A DNA stretch of 45,710 nucleotides. Source: CAYRFE01 sp964423645 [NCBI: uncultured bacterium]. GTDB taxonomy: Bacteria; Macinerneyibacteriota; Macinerneyibacteria; Macinerneyibacteriales. Below, piece by piece: positions 18,930-27,268 of this stretch. The position numbers and the translations under genes were made by a program. The DNA is taken from assembly GCA_964423645.1 (NCBI GenBank), contig CAYRFE010000027.1:1-45710 (forward strand), written 5' to 3'. The notes under the pieces are model-generated. The model had not been told where the DNA came from. It worked only from the letters and a program-made list of their open reading frames with translations, and did not search any database. Each line of letters begins with the position of its first letter. The stretch's first letter is position 1.

Positions 18930-20390
18930 ATGGATCAAAAAAAAGTAAGCAAAGATACAATACGCAGATTGCCGTCGGCATTGGTGCAGTATCTTTTAGC
19001 GGCGAGTCCGTTTATTCCCGAGAAAGAGCATGCGGTATTTGTATTTGAACGGGCGAAGTTTCAATCCGATCAATCATCTGCGCATCACTATGATAAAGAC
19101 GATATGTCGATACAGCAACGGGAATTTTTACAGTATCTTGATAAAAAATTCTATGAGCCGTGGGGCGAAATGGCCATTACCGAGCGTCTGATGTCAGAAT
19201 GTATGTCCGGGCGTATGCCTGACGATCGCTATACCATGATCGTGGCTTCTCCGATCACCAGCAAGCGCGTGGTCGATGCAGACTATGCACAACGAGCAGA
19301 AATCATTGCACTTCGCAATATTTTGGGGGCGGTGCGTCATCATGCTTTTTTGGGGCGGCACAGAGAATTGCCGACACTTGTCCGTGCCGTAATGCCCGTG
19401 GGCTTTACATTTGACAAACGCCTTACGGATTTTCGCAGGGAGATCGTGAAAGATTTTTCGGTGACATCAGTGAGCCATGTGGATCATGAGATATTCGGCA
19501 AGTATACGTCTAACAATATTTGTATCATCGAACTGCTTTATCCGAAGCGCGAGATCGCCACACAATTCATCAAACTGAAGCTTACCGGCGATACATTGGT
19601 GCCGGTGTCATCCATGGAAGACCGACGGGGCGATATTCTCAATCCGCGTCTGACAGATGATGCAAGCGACCTCAACTGGAATCCCGAATATCACTTCATG
19701 AATGAGTCCGGCGGTGATCCCGTTGCGCTTGTGACCAAATATTCGACAATCTATACACTCGGTTCGCTCTCTACTCTTATAGCGCGAGGGAAAGCGGTGA
19801 CCCCTGATGAATGTGCCGATGAGGGCGGGGATCATACGCATCTGATAGCCAATATCGGCGATATACAGGATAACAAAGTATGTTTTGAGAATATGCGTAA
19901 AGGTGTTGAAAAGCAGAGGCCTCGCGCCAAAGAGTTTAAGCGCAGTTTTGAAGCGTATGAGATTCAGGACAATGATATTCTGGTGACCTGCCGCGGATCG
20001 GAAGTGAAAACGGCACTGTATCGCGAAAGGGATCTGACGGAATTTATCAAAGCGAATCGCTTGAATCGTTCTACAAAACTTGTGGCGTCTCTCAATGTGA
20101 TCATTATCCGTATGAACCCCGATATGAAAGAGCATCCTCCGGCATTGTTAGCGGATTTCATCGCCATGTATTTTAAACTGCCGACAGGCAAGAATCAGCT
20201 TCGTCTTATCCAGCGGGGAAGCACGATCGTAAATATCAATCCGGGTGATGTGGCACAGCTGAATATCCCCATACCGCCGGAGAATACCATGCTCCATATG
20301 CTAGATCAATTAAGTGCGGCGGAAAATAATGTGAAAAAAGCACAGCTTGCGTTGAAGAAGACGATACACGATATACAGCAGGGGTTTTGA
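18930..20390 (+). CDS. Truncated N6-methylase / HsdS-like specificity fusion protein
   Basis: This 486-residue protein has a C-terminal half (~300-486) that resembles a type I restriction target-recognition domain: NDILVTCRGSEVKTALYRE, a STKLVASLNVIIIRMNP strand, LRLIQRGSTIVNINPGDVAQ, LNIPIPP, then a helical spacer with AAENNVKKAQLALKK. The N-terminal part (RAVMPVGFTFDKRLTDFRREIVKDF...IFGKYTSNNICIIEL) resembles the half of N6-adenine methylases that follows NPPY. The SAM-binding FxGxG and NPPY motifs are absent, so no methylation is expected. No ribosome site precedes ATG 18930, which sits on the predicted transcription start. It probably binds a specific DNA sequence. A partner gene follows after 8 bases. 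Confidence 0.7.
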   Translation: MDQKKVSKDTIRRLPSALVQYLLAASPFIPEKEHAVFVFERAKFQSDQSSAHHYDKDDMSIQQREFLQYLDKKFYEPWGEMAITERLMSECMSGRMPDDRYTMIVASPITSKRVVDADYAQRAEIIALRNILGAVRHHAFLGRHRELPTLVRAVMPVGFTFDKRLTDFRREIVKDFSVTSVSHVDHEIFGKYTSNNICIIELLYPKREIATQFIKLKLTGDTLVPVSSMEDRRGDILNPRLTDDASDLNWNPEYHFMNESGGDPVALVTKYSTIYTLGSLSTLIARGKAVTPDECADEGGDHTHLIANIGDIQDNKVCFENMRKGVEKQRPRAKEFKRSFEAYEIQDNDILVTCRGSEVKTALYRERDLTEFIKANRLNRSTKLVASLNVIIIRMNPDMKEHPPALLADFIAMYFKLPTGKNQLRLIQRGSTIVNINPGDVAQLNIPIPPENTMLHMLDQLSAAENNVKKAQLALKKTIHDIQQGF

Positions 20391-20398
20391 GGAGGGAC

Positions 20399-21022
20399 AT
20401 GATGAACGTTGATATTGAGATGCGCCCGACGGATGTTATACGAAAAGAAGTGTGCCAACGGTACGGCGGCAAGGTCGTATGGGTCGTGCCTGAAGGGCAA
20501 GTGTATACGCTGAATATCACAAATAATGAAGATGCCGCGATCATCGTAAGTATCTTTATAGACGGGCTGAATCTTTTTACACGGCTGCCGATGCCGCAAA
20601 AGCTTGATGACCTGTGTGCGCATCCCGATCGTACAAAGCTATTTCATCTTATTGAGCCGGATTGTGAGCATGAGTTTGACGGTTGGCGGGTAGATGATGA
20701 GCATGCCGAAGAGATGGTAACCACTACCGATACAGCGGTGTCTGAAGCCGCATATCACGGCGTGGATCACCGACCGGGTGTGATAGATATCGTGATCGTG
20801 CGGTTACGCGATACTGCGAAAAAGAGTGCGCCGACGCATACGGGTGATGCTGATGCAGGTATGCGGTTTTCGTGCATGACGATGACGGGAAATCTTTTTA
20901 AAAGTAAAAAAAATGTGTCGCCATGGTGGGAAAAACATGGTAATATATGTGAAACGGTCAAGGATCAGATGGTGCATATATCGGTGCCGTATGTGACGGA
21001 GGAGTTTTTGTCGACATATTGA
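20399..21022 (+). CDS. Hypothetical partner protein of the HsdS-like gene (207 aa)
   Basis: ATG 20399 follows GAGGAGGGAC that overlaps the upstream stop region, giving tight coupling with the HsdS-like gene. Residues ~20-100 contain EGQVYTLNITNNEDAAIIVSI, F-I-D-G-L-N and, later, EFDGWRVDD. This matches from memory a widespread uncharacterised family with the pattern GxxYxLxxxNxxxxRVxVxVxxDGL...I.GWR. The family assignment is tentative and no catalytic residues are evident. The pair could be a DNA-recognition protein plus accessory factor. Confidence 0.65.
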   Translation: MMNVDIEMRPTDVIRKEVCQRYGGKVVWVVPEGQVYTLNITNNEDAAIIVSIFIDGLNLFTRLPMPQKLDDLCAHPDRTKLFHLIEPDCEHEFDGWRVDDEHAEEMVTTTDTAVSEAAYHGVDHRPGVIDIVIVRLRDTAKKSAPTHTGDADAGMRFSCMTMTGNLFKSKKNVSPWWEKHGNICETVKDQMVHISVPYVTEEFLSTY

Positions 21023-21212
21023 ATGGGTAATTATTCAAAACAGGCATAAATAAATTATCCGATTAGTACAATTTCTTTAACATATAATAAAATGCACATG
21101 CAAATATCTCATAAGATGATGCATCAATACGGAGAAATGAGGATAGCGATTTTAAGCTTATTTGGAGGTTTCTTCATCGCCTATCTTCGTGTGGGGATTT
21201 AAAAAAATCTCA

Positions 21213-22502
21213 TTAATCAATCACACTAGAGCATTCATCTATCCAGATTGCAGTAGGTTCGTCTATAGGTGCTATCTTGTATCGTTTTAAAAACAAGTAT
21301 TCAAAAAATATTTTGGTCCAGTTTTTTAAAAATACAAATTCATCGGATATATTGTAAAGTTCAATTTGATTAGAATACCATGTTTCGATAGATTCAACTT
21401 TAATTTCTACACCAAATATTTCTTCGAGTTCTTGTTTTCTTGTAAGTATTTCTTTGTTTTTTGTTGGTTCAGAATCTGTAATAAAACCTGCAATTCTTGT
21501 CTCTAGATGATGTTCTAATTTATCTTTTAATTCTTCAAGTTCATCTCGTAAATAACTTTTACCGAATTTTGCATCCCAAGCCTCTTCAATTAGCATAGAA
21601 TTTGGTTTTTTTAATAATTCAACATCGCCAATATTACCATGTTTTTTATTTGCAGATCTCATTTGAGATAGAGGTTTTAAAAAATTTCCAAGTAATTTGT
21701 TATCATCGAGAGTACAGTAAAAGGAATGAATTAAAATTTCAAACAATCTTGCGGAATAGGATGATGATTCTGGAAATGAAAAAAGAATCCTTTTTAATAC
21801 ATCTGCGTTTGTTACTTTATTTAAAAAAGTATTAATTTTTTCTTCAGTAGCTATTACCTTTTCATCAAAATCTTTTGATCGTTGTTTTAACAGAGTAATG
21901 AGAAGTTTTAAACTTGGAAGTGCAATAGATGGTTCTAATTCAATTTGATTAACAATATAAACCCATTCTTCTTTGGCACCACGGATGTTCGCTTTATATA
22001 AAGATGTATATGGGTAGTTTTCTGCTAACGATCTTGTCATCATAAAACCATCAGCATTAAGTTTAAGTAAATTGTATTCTCGTAATTTTGGAGTTATGTA
22101 TGTATTATCTATTACACGCATCGGTAATCCATCAACCCATGAGAACGATGAACGGCTTTGGCTCGATTTATGTAACCTGATGGATTGATCAGGTGTTATT
22201 GATTTTATTGTTAGTTGTAATACTGAAAGACCAACAATTGCTCTACCTACTTCACTTGTTATAGAATCCACAAGTTTATGCATTGTATTATGCATTTGTT
22301 CGCTCAATAAATTATTTTCTTCGTCAGAAAGAAAACTATTCGAAATTAGTTTGTCGAGAAAATCATCATCAAGCTCTTCTTTAATTTTGATTTGATTTTT
22401 TTTTGATTTGTCAGATTGAGGACCTTCTTCGAATACAACCTCATTGCCACTATTAACAAAAACTGATTTATTCTGATAAATCACCAAATAATCATCTTTC
22501 AT
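21213..22502 (-). CDS. Putative type II restriction endonuclease
   Basis: The protein has 429 residues from ATG 22502, preceded by GGGAGGAAG; the frame extends further upstream, but the extension lacks a ribosome site. The gene lies 71 bases downstream of a C5-methyltransferase on the same strand, the usual R-M arrangement. A plausible PD-(D/E)XK-like core is NIGDVELL followed by MLIEEAWDAKFGKSYLRDE, where the first Asp and the D-A-K triad fit. Charged coiled coils surround it (ELEELKDKLEHHLE). No close family is recognised. The call rests on context and motif; experimental cutting is unproven. It is markedly AT-rich like its partner. Confidence 0.65.
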   Translation of the reverse strand: MKDDYLVIYQNKSVFVNSGNEVVFEEGPQSDKSKKNQIKIKEELDDDFLDKLISNSFLSDEENNLLSEQMHNTMHKLVDSITSEVGRAIVGLSVLQLTIKSITPDQSIRLHKSSQSRSSFSWVDGLPMRVIDNTYITPKLREYNLLKLNADGFMMTRSLAENYPYTSLYKANIRGAKEEWVYIVNQIELEPSIALPSLKLLITLLKQRSKDFDEKVIATEEKINTFLNKVTNADVLKRILFSFPESSSYSARLFEILIHSFYCTLDDNKLLGNFLKPLSQMRSANKKHGNIGDVELLKKPNSMLIEEAWDAKFGKSYLRDELEELKDKLEHHLETRIAGFITDSEPTKNKEILTRKQELEEIFGVEIKVESIETWYSNQIELYNISDEFVFLKNWTKIFFEYLFLKRYKIAPIDEPTAIWIDECSSVID

Positions 22503-22573
22503 TTTCTTCCTCCCAATGTTTTTTGTAATGAAATTTATGAATGCGATAATGTGATTTCTCATATTACATATTC

Positions 22574-24490
22574 TCACAATGTTTTTCGTAATTGAACACT
22601 AAGATTTGTTAATGTTGGGAATAAATATGGCAATAGAATATATCCTTCATCTATTTGTGGATTTGTATTGTGATTCCTAATTTCATAGCCTAAACTTTTT
22701 AAGATGTTTGCAGCTTTCATTATTAATAAAATATCAATCGAAAGTAAAGCAGCCATTTCGTCATAAGAAATAATTTTTCTAATCGGTTTTGATTTGATAA
22801 CGTTATTCAATAATTTCCATTCAAATTCATTCGTTAAAGTATCATCAATAAAAGTTAGATCAAAATCAACCTTTGGATTATATTGATAATAGCCATTTAA
22901 CTGTACTAAGTCGTCCATGATTTTATTGTTTTTTATGATAAACTCAAGAGCTTTCCATGCAGTAATAAAGGACCATACTTTTGATGAAGTAGAAGTAATT
23001 GTAACCATTTCATATGGTATTTGCCATTTTTCAACACTAATAGGTTTGAATATTATTTTATATTTAATTTTTGTATTATTATCTTCATCTAAATTTATTG
23101 TAAGATTTTTATTAGATGAAGTTACAGTTACAAAAAAACCATCTGGATTGTTTATTATTGTTTTAAAATCATTTGTTACCATAATTTTAAAATTATGATT
23201 CTCGATGGATTTAATAATCTTTTCTTTCCCAAAATTTGCTTTAAAAGCGGAATTAAAATTTTCATTTGTTAATTCTTTTTTCCTTTTTCTAAATGAAAGT
23301 TCTTCTGATTCATGGAGGTAATTTAAAACAAATGGTAGTTTGACACTAAAAATTTGATCGAGGATGCTTAATGCCATAATCCTAGCAAACTGCGGAGGTA
23401 CTGAATTACCTATTTGATGAATAGCTTTTTGCCTATTCCCAAATATCTCATAATCATCAGGAAAAGATTGGAGACGTTTATACTCATTAACTGTAAAATA
23501 ACGATTGTCCCAATGTAGTGGCCCAGTATACTGTCCACCTTGCGCCTTTATTGTTCGTACAGGTTTATTGGGATCAGCTTTATATAAATAGTCAGAAAAT
23601 TTTGATCTCCAAGCAAATAGAGGTTCTGGATGCCCCATTTTTTCTGTATAATAACTATAGTTGAGGCCTGGAGGAATATCATTTAATAAATGACCATGCC
23701 TACCATTTAAACATAATTTTGAAATTTCTTCAGTTAAAGGTGTATTGAGTAAAGCTTGAGCTGCAGAATAATATGGTCTATCTGTATCGGAATCTGGCCC
23801 ATGAGTAGGTCGTGGGAAAGCAAATCTGCCATTTTTTACACCAACAATTATCATTCTTTCTCTAAATTGAGGAACTCCATAGTCTGCTGTATTTAATATG
23901 CGAAAATATATATCATAACCAGCTTTTGAAAATTCTTCTTGAATAAGTTGCCATGCTTTTCCCGATTGGGCACCTGTTATACCATAGACATTTTCAAACA
24001 GAAAACCAATAGGTTCATAATAATTTAACAGACGAACATATTCCTCAAACAAAGTCCCTCTATTATCTTCAACGCCTTGAACACCAGCAGCTCTACGACC
24101 AGCTGCTGAAAAAGTTTGGCAAGGGGGGCCACCAATGATAAAATCGCATTTTTCTTTTTTTGGTTTATAATTGCGAATGTCTATGTTTATTACTTCTGCA
24201 CCATTATAATATTTTGTATTTAATTTTAATGTTTCACAGAAATCTTTTTCAATTTCTAAATGAGAAATTATATTAAATCCAGCATCTCTAAAGCCTATAT
24301 CAAGGCCACCAGCACCAGAAAATATTGATATGACATTGATTTGGGGGATACTTGTTAAAGACCATGCATGAAGTTTTTGGGAAAAGTCATCTAGCCAAGC
24401 TGATTCTAAATTCAGGTCAAAATAACTTGATAAACTATCAAAATAGTCATTTTTTAAAACTGAGAAAAATAGATTCTCTTTTACTGACAT
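22574..24490 (-). CDS. DNA (cytosine-5-)-methyltransferase
   Basis: The protein has 638 residues from ATG 24490; an in-frame ATG at 24514 would add 8. Ordered motifs are I, ISIFSGAGGLDIGF (residues ~54-67); IV, GGPPCQTFSAAGRR with catalytic Cys 124; VI, FENVYG (165-170); VIII, FRERMIIVGV; IX/X, KAIHQIGNSVPPQFAR. The target-recognition region lies between VIII and IX. An extra ~250-residue C-terminal region with no recognised domain makes it larger than typical M.HhaI-like enzymes; it may help recognition. It protects host sites from the neighbouring putative nuclease. The operon is AT-rich against its surroundings, indicating transfer. Confidence 0.95.
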   Translation of the reverse strand: MSVKENLFFSVLKNDYFDSLSSYFDLNLESAWLDDFSQKLHAWSLTSIPQINVISIFSGAGGLDIGFRDAGFNIISHLEIEKDFCETLKLNTKYYNGAEVINIDIRNYKPKKEKCDFIIGGPPCQTFSAAGRRAAGVQGVEDNRGTLFEEYVRLLNYYEPIGFLFENVYGITGAQSGKAWQLIQEEFSKAGYDIYFRILNTADYGVPQFRERMIIVGVKNGRFAFPRPTHGPDSDTDRPYYSAAQALLNTPLTEEISKLCLNGRHGHLLNDIPPGLNYSYYTEKMGHPEPLFAWRSKFSDYLYKADPNKPVRTIKAQGGQYTGPLHWDNRYFTVNEYKRLQSFPDDYEIFGNRQKAIHQIGNSVPPQFARIMALSILDQIFSVKLPFVLNYLHESEELSFRKRKKELTNENFNSAFKANFGKEKIIKSIENHNFKIMVTNDFKTIINNPDGFFVTVTSSNKNLTINLDEDNNTKIKYKIIFKPISVEKWQIPYEMVTITSTSSKVWSFITAWKALEFIIKNNKIMDDLVQLNGYYQYNPKVDFDLTFIDDTLTNEFEWKLLNNVIKSKPIRKIISYDEMAALLSIDILLIMKAANILKSLGYEIRNHNTNPQIDEGYILLPYLFPTLTNLSVQLRKTL

Positions 24491-24514
24491 ATTTATAACC
24501 CCTACTGCGAACAT

Positions 24515-24800
24515 ATTACCTTAAATAAGCTCAGTTTACAAGTGCTTTATTTAGTGCTTGAAAGGATAGCAGATTTACATAGAGGGTGGTGAATGTAGTT
24601 TTTATATCGCATTATTTTATTTAGGTATAGTTTTGTATCAAATGACACATATCGATACTGAACGTGCTATAACGAGAGTATATTTCTAAATTCGGATTTT
24701 ATAGCATATTCAAAAAAGGTTTGTTTTTCCAATAATAATAATGATATTTATTAAAATAATAGTCTCCTAACTTTGGTTTAGAAAAAATATTAACAGAAAT
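24515..24800. other. Gene-free stretch between R-M operon and ncRNA
   Basis: AT-rich sequence holding, on the minus strand, the presumed methyltransferase promoter region. I see no clear promoter boxes, gene or repeat. Confidence 0.5.
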
Positions 24801-24805
24801 AATAC

Positions 24806-24834
24806 TTGACAAAACAACAATTATGTGATACGAT
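24806..24834 (+). promoter_or_regulatory. Promoter of the structured ncRNA
   Basis: TTGACA (24806-24811), 17-base spacer and TACGAT (24829-24834) preceded by TGA, an extended -10. The predicted start is G at ~24841, the first base of the structured RNA. Confidence 0.7.
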
Positions 24835-24840
24835 ATTTTT

Positions 24841-25153
24841 GTCAGCCGGAAGGGTGTAAGCCCCACCGACTGATGAAGCCGGTTTGTGGCAGAATAGTCT
24901 GCCTACGGACTAAAGCGGGTCAGGGCGGGTGACCGCACCGATGCTTTGGGAAGCGTAACGATCGTATTGTGCTGCAGCAACCGCACGCTGCAGTGCAAGC
25001 GGCACGATGATGGCTAGTAGGCGTCGTGCTGCCGGTAAAGTCCGGCCGTTGTGATGAAGCGGTACAAGCTATACCGCAGAGCAACGTTTGTCGTAACAAC
25101 GCGACTTAAAGAAAGGTTGGGGAGCTGGCACCTCCCCCAAGCCGGCTTTTTTG
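24841..25153 (+). ncRNA. Large structured ncRNA, HEARO/omega-RNA-like
   Basis: About 310 bases are packed with stems and end in a terminator. Visible hairpins are GGCAGA/TCTGCC (24888-24903), GCGG-g-TCA/TGACCGC (24915-24936), ATGCTT/AAGCGT (24941-24956), a 9-bp stem at 24969-24996, GCACGATG/CGTCGTGC (25002-25029), GCCGG/CCGGC (25031-25046) and GCGGTA/TACCGC (25059-25077). The first ~125 bases (AGGGTGTAAGCCCCACC, GACTGATGAAGCCGG, GGGTGACCGCACCGATGCTT, GGGAAGCGTAACGATCG) look, from memory, like the HEARO motif, the omega RNA of IscB nucleases. That identity is unverified. Unlike IscB loci, the downstream gene is not IscB. The predicted start also leaves no room for a 5' guide. Confidence 0.75.
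25115..25153 (+). terminator. Intrinsic terminator of the ncRNA
   Basis: GGTTGGGGAG (25115-25124) pairs with CTCCCCCAAGCC (25132-25143) with two single-base bulges, followed by GGCTTTTTTG. AGCCGG at the RNA 5' end (24844-24849) can pair with CCGGCT at 25142-25147, an alternative fold that could modulate termination. Confidence 0.85.
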
Positions 25154-25187
25154 TTGTTATTCCGGGTGACATAACCTGAGGAGGTAT

Positions 25188-25856
25188 ATGAAAAGACCGT
25201 TAAGACGCAGGCGTCGAATGCTTCCCTATCGCGATGATAGTTATACGCCTAAAGAAAGACCGATCAAAAAAGTAAAAATAGAAAACTCCAAACAAACGAT
25301 GCCGACCATAACCTTTTTGCCGTGCCGCGCACTACCTCAATTTTCCGAAAATGAGTGCGTTACACAATTATTTATGAAAAAAGCAAAATATAATAGTTTT
25401 AGATACAATATTCGCAATAATGAGCCCAAAAAAGAAGTTGTCGCTCTTGAAAAAAAAGCGTTTGAGTTTATCCGTCTCAAGAAGGGTTGTTCTATGCCTC
25501 CTACATTTCAACCTTTTCTTCATGTGATAATTGTATACCCGTATTTACGGTTTTTAAATAATCAGTATAAGAATCTTAATGCAAATTATATTGATCGCCT
25601 GTGCGTGAGATGGAGGACAGCGTTCATCGCAGAATATACGATCGAAGGCAAGAGATCTTATCAGAAGCACTATATTTTTTATAATTTCGATAACTATACC
25701 GGTACACCTATCGCTCGCGAAAATTTTACCGGCGCAGGCCACAAACGCGAAGAACGTATACTGCGTAAAGTAACAGTGAAGAAGCCGATGAAATATACAT
25801 ATAGTGACAGTTTTAGCTATTATTTCGATCCTTATGATTGTAGAGTTGATCTTTAA
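25188..25856 (+). CDS. Basic hypothetical protein downstream of the ncRNA (222 aa)
   Basis: It begins at ATG 25188, three bases after AGGAGG and 35 bases after the RNA terminator. It is very Lys/Arg/Tyr-rich, with an Arg block near the N-terminus (KRPLRRRRRM). I see no IscB features: no PLMP-type N-terminus, RuvC or HNH motif. Readable stretches include FLPCRALPQFSENECV, MPPTFQPFLHVIIVYPYLRF and the C-terminal PYDCRVDL. The charge suggests nucleic-acid binding, which is inference. Expression may depend on read-through of the ncRNA terminator. Its last codons and downstream DNA (25825-25915) recur at 26110-26142 and 27922-28005 beside repeats, so the gene end is part of, or was copied with, a repeat. 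Confidence 0.65.
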   Translation: MKRPLRRRRRMLPYRDDSYTPKERPIKKVKIENSKQTMPTITFLPCRALPQFSENECVTQLFMKKAKYNSFRYNIRNNEPKKEVVALEKKAFEFIRLKKGCSMPPTFQPFLHVIIVYPYLRFLNNQYKNLNANYIDRLCVRWRTAFIAEYTIEGKRSYQKHYIFYNFDNYTGTPIARENFTGAGHKREERILRKVTVKKPMKYTYSDSFSYYFDPYDCRVDL

Positions 25857-25859
25857 AAA

Positions 25860-26142
25860 ACTATTTGATCTAAAAAGGTCAAATTCCCCGAAGCTTACTT
25901 CGGTGTTACTGTTATGAAAGCTTAGCAGAACTATCTTTTTTTGAAGTTGTGCCCACCCCAAACCCCTCCCGCATCTCGGTACGATTGCTTCGCAATCACT
26001 CGATGACCGTCGGGAGGGGCTTACATTGTTATACAGTGGGGACTTCGTCCCCACACCCCTTTTTAGAATATGAAGATAATTTGAAAATTTTAAATTTAGA
26101 AAAGGACTCGATCTGTCCTTATGATCGGAGAGTGGATCTTTG
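25860..26142. repeat. Repeat block, left flank of the lipoprotein operon
   Basis: It holds the TCAAATTCCCCGAAGCTTAC element (~25878), the GTGCCCACCCC plus CCCTCCCG hairpin element (~25948-26025), the GTGGGGACTTCGTCCCCAC palindrome (~26037-26055) and a copy of the 25188 gene tail (~26110-26142). From ~25988 to 26142 it is nearly identical to ~27801-27957 in the same orientation. The reading frames inside are repeat-derived. Confidence 0.85.
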
Positions 26143-26247
26143 AACTTAGACTTTTGCAAATTATTTAATCCTCAGTATTTATACTATTGTTATATATTTT
26201 ATAATTATCAATTGGTGATCAGAAAACTTTAAGATTGAAGATTATTA

Positions 26248-26275
26248 TTGACATGAGATTTGTAAATGCTATTAT
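26248..26275 (+). promoter_or_regulatory. Promoter of the lipoprotein operon
   Basis: TTGACA (26248-26253), 16-base spacer, TATTAT (26270-26275), about 45 bases before the first start codon. Confidence 0.6.
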
Positions 26276-26320
26276 TCGTTTAGTGATATTTTTACTTAAT
26301 GATTTATTAAGGAGGTAAAC

Positions 26321-26716
26321 ATGAGGTCAACATTGTGGTTGGTGGTGGTTGGGGTATTTTTTATCTGTAGTTGTGCGTCTAACAACAAAAATCTCAAAAC
26401 TGAGAATGACAATTTAACTGTTGGAAAAGTACAGCGGGAAATTAAAGTTGGCATGTCATCAGCACAGGTTATTGAAATACTAGGGTCACCAAATTTAGTA
26501 AGTACAGATGAAGAAAGAAGAGAAGTTTGGGTATATGATAAAATATCCTCCAATGTTTCTTACTCACGCAATGATTCGGGTGCTGTGTTGTTGTTATTTG
26601 GTTTTACATCTAGTTCAGGACAACAAACAACATCACAAAAAACTCTAACTATTATTATTAAATATGATAAAGATGGTAAAGTAAGAGATTTTGCATATCA
26701 TTCATCAAGTTTTTAA
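26321..26716 (+). CDS. SmpA/OmlA (BamE)-like lipoprotein
   Basis: It starts at ATG 26321 after GGAGG. A short signal peptide ends in a lipobox with Cys at residue ~19 (FFICSCAS). The mature domain has the SmpA/OmlA fold signature VGMSSAQVIEILGSP followed by EVWVYDK and a C-terminal beta strand (LTIIIKYDKDGKVRDF). BamE proteins sit in the outer-membrane assembly complex, but many relatives with this fold act elsewhere; here it is the first of three lipoproteins and a general envelope role is likelier than true BamE. AT-rich. Confidence 0.8.
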   Translation: MRSTLWLVVVGVFFICSCASNNKNLKTENDNLTVGKVQREIKVGMSSAQVIEILGSPNLVSTDEERREVWVYDKISSNVSYSRNDSGAVLLLFGFTSSSGQQTTSQKTLTIIIKYDKDGKVRDFAYHSSSF

Positions 26717-26734
26717 AAAGAAAGGTATTATCAA

Positions 26735-27268
26735 ATGAATAAAATAATGACAATTATTCTTTTAAGTGTTTTCGGTGTTTTAGGAGGATGTGCAACAATA
26801 CCTCCGAATATAATGACTCTATCCAAAGATGCTAACAAACAGCGTGAAATGGAATCAAGGAGATATTTTACTAATGATGAAACTCTTGTTTTATCAGCTG
26901 TTGCAAGTGTGTTGCAAGATGTTGGATTTACACTAGATAAAAGCGAGACAAAGCTAGGCTTTATAGCCGCATATAAGCAAGCAGATGCAAAGGATACTGG
27001 TAAAATAGTCGCTTCTGTGCTATTTGATGTCTTATTTGGAAGCGATATGACTTCTGAGCAGGATAAAGAGCAAAAAGTTAAAGCATCTGTTATTGTAAAG
27101 AAAAGTCAAGATACTACAAGCACGATTGTTCGAGTAACTTTACAAAGAATAGTTTGGAATATGAAGGGGAATATTTCTCGAGTTGAAACAATGAAAGACA
27201 AAGAGATGTATATAACAATATTTAACAAGTTATCTAAATCAATATTTTTAGAGGAGAATCAATTATGA
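26735..27268 (+). CDS. Lipoprotein, paralogue of the next gene (177 aa)
   Basis: The signal peptide ends in lipobox LGGC with Cys at ~19. The mature part carries a motif shared with the downstream gene: SRRYFTNDE..VLSAVASVLQDVGFTLDKSE..LGFIAAYK, here interrupted by variable residues, and a common C-terminal KSIFLEENQ. The paired family is recurrent beside BamE-like lipoproteins, but I cannot name a function. It overlaps the next start by four bases (ATGA), so they are translationally coupled. Confidence 0.8.
   Translation: MNKIMTIILLSVFGVLGGCATIPPNIMTLSKDANKQREMESRRYFTNDETLVLSAVASVLQDVGFTLDKSETKLGFIAAYKQADAKDTGKIVASVLFDVLFGSDMTSEQDKEQKVKASVIVKKSQDTTSTIVRVTLQRIVWNMKGNISRVETMKDKEMYITIFNKLSKSIFLEENQL

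Noticed and set aside
21092-21202. Short hydrophobic frame (ends MRIAILSLFGGFFIAYLRVGI, in part) between the 207-aa gene and the nuclease gene
   Set aside because: It is too short to judge; GGAG precedes ATG 21137 but there is no promoter or homologue evidence.
24841-25153. RNase P RNA, tmRNA, SRP RNA or 6S RNA
   Set aside because: The conserved RNase P cores, a tmRNA tag frame, the SRP domain IV loop and the 6S open-helix layout are not seen.
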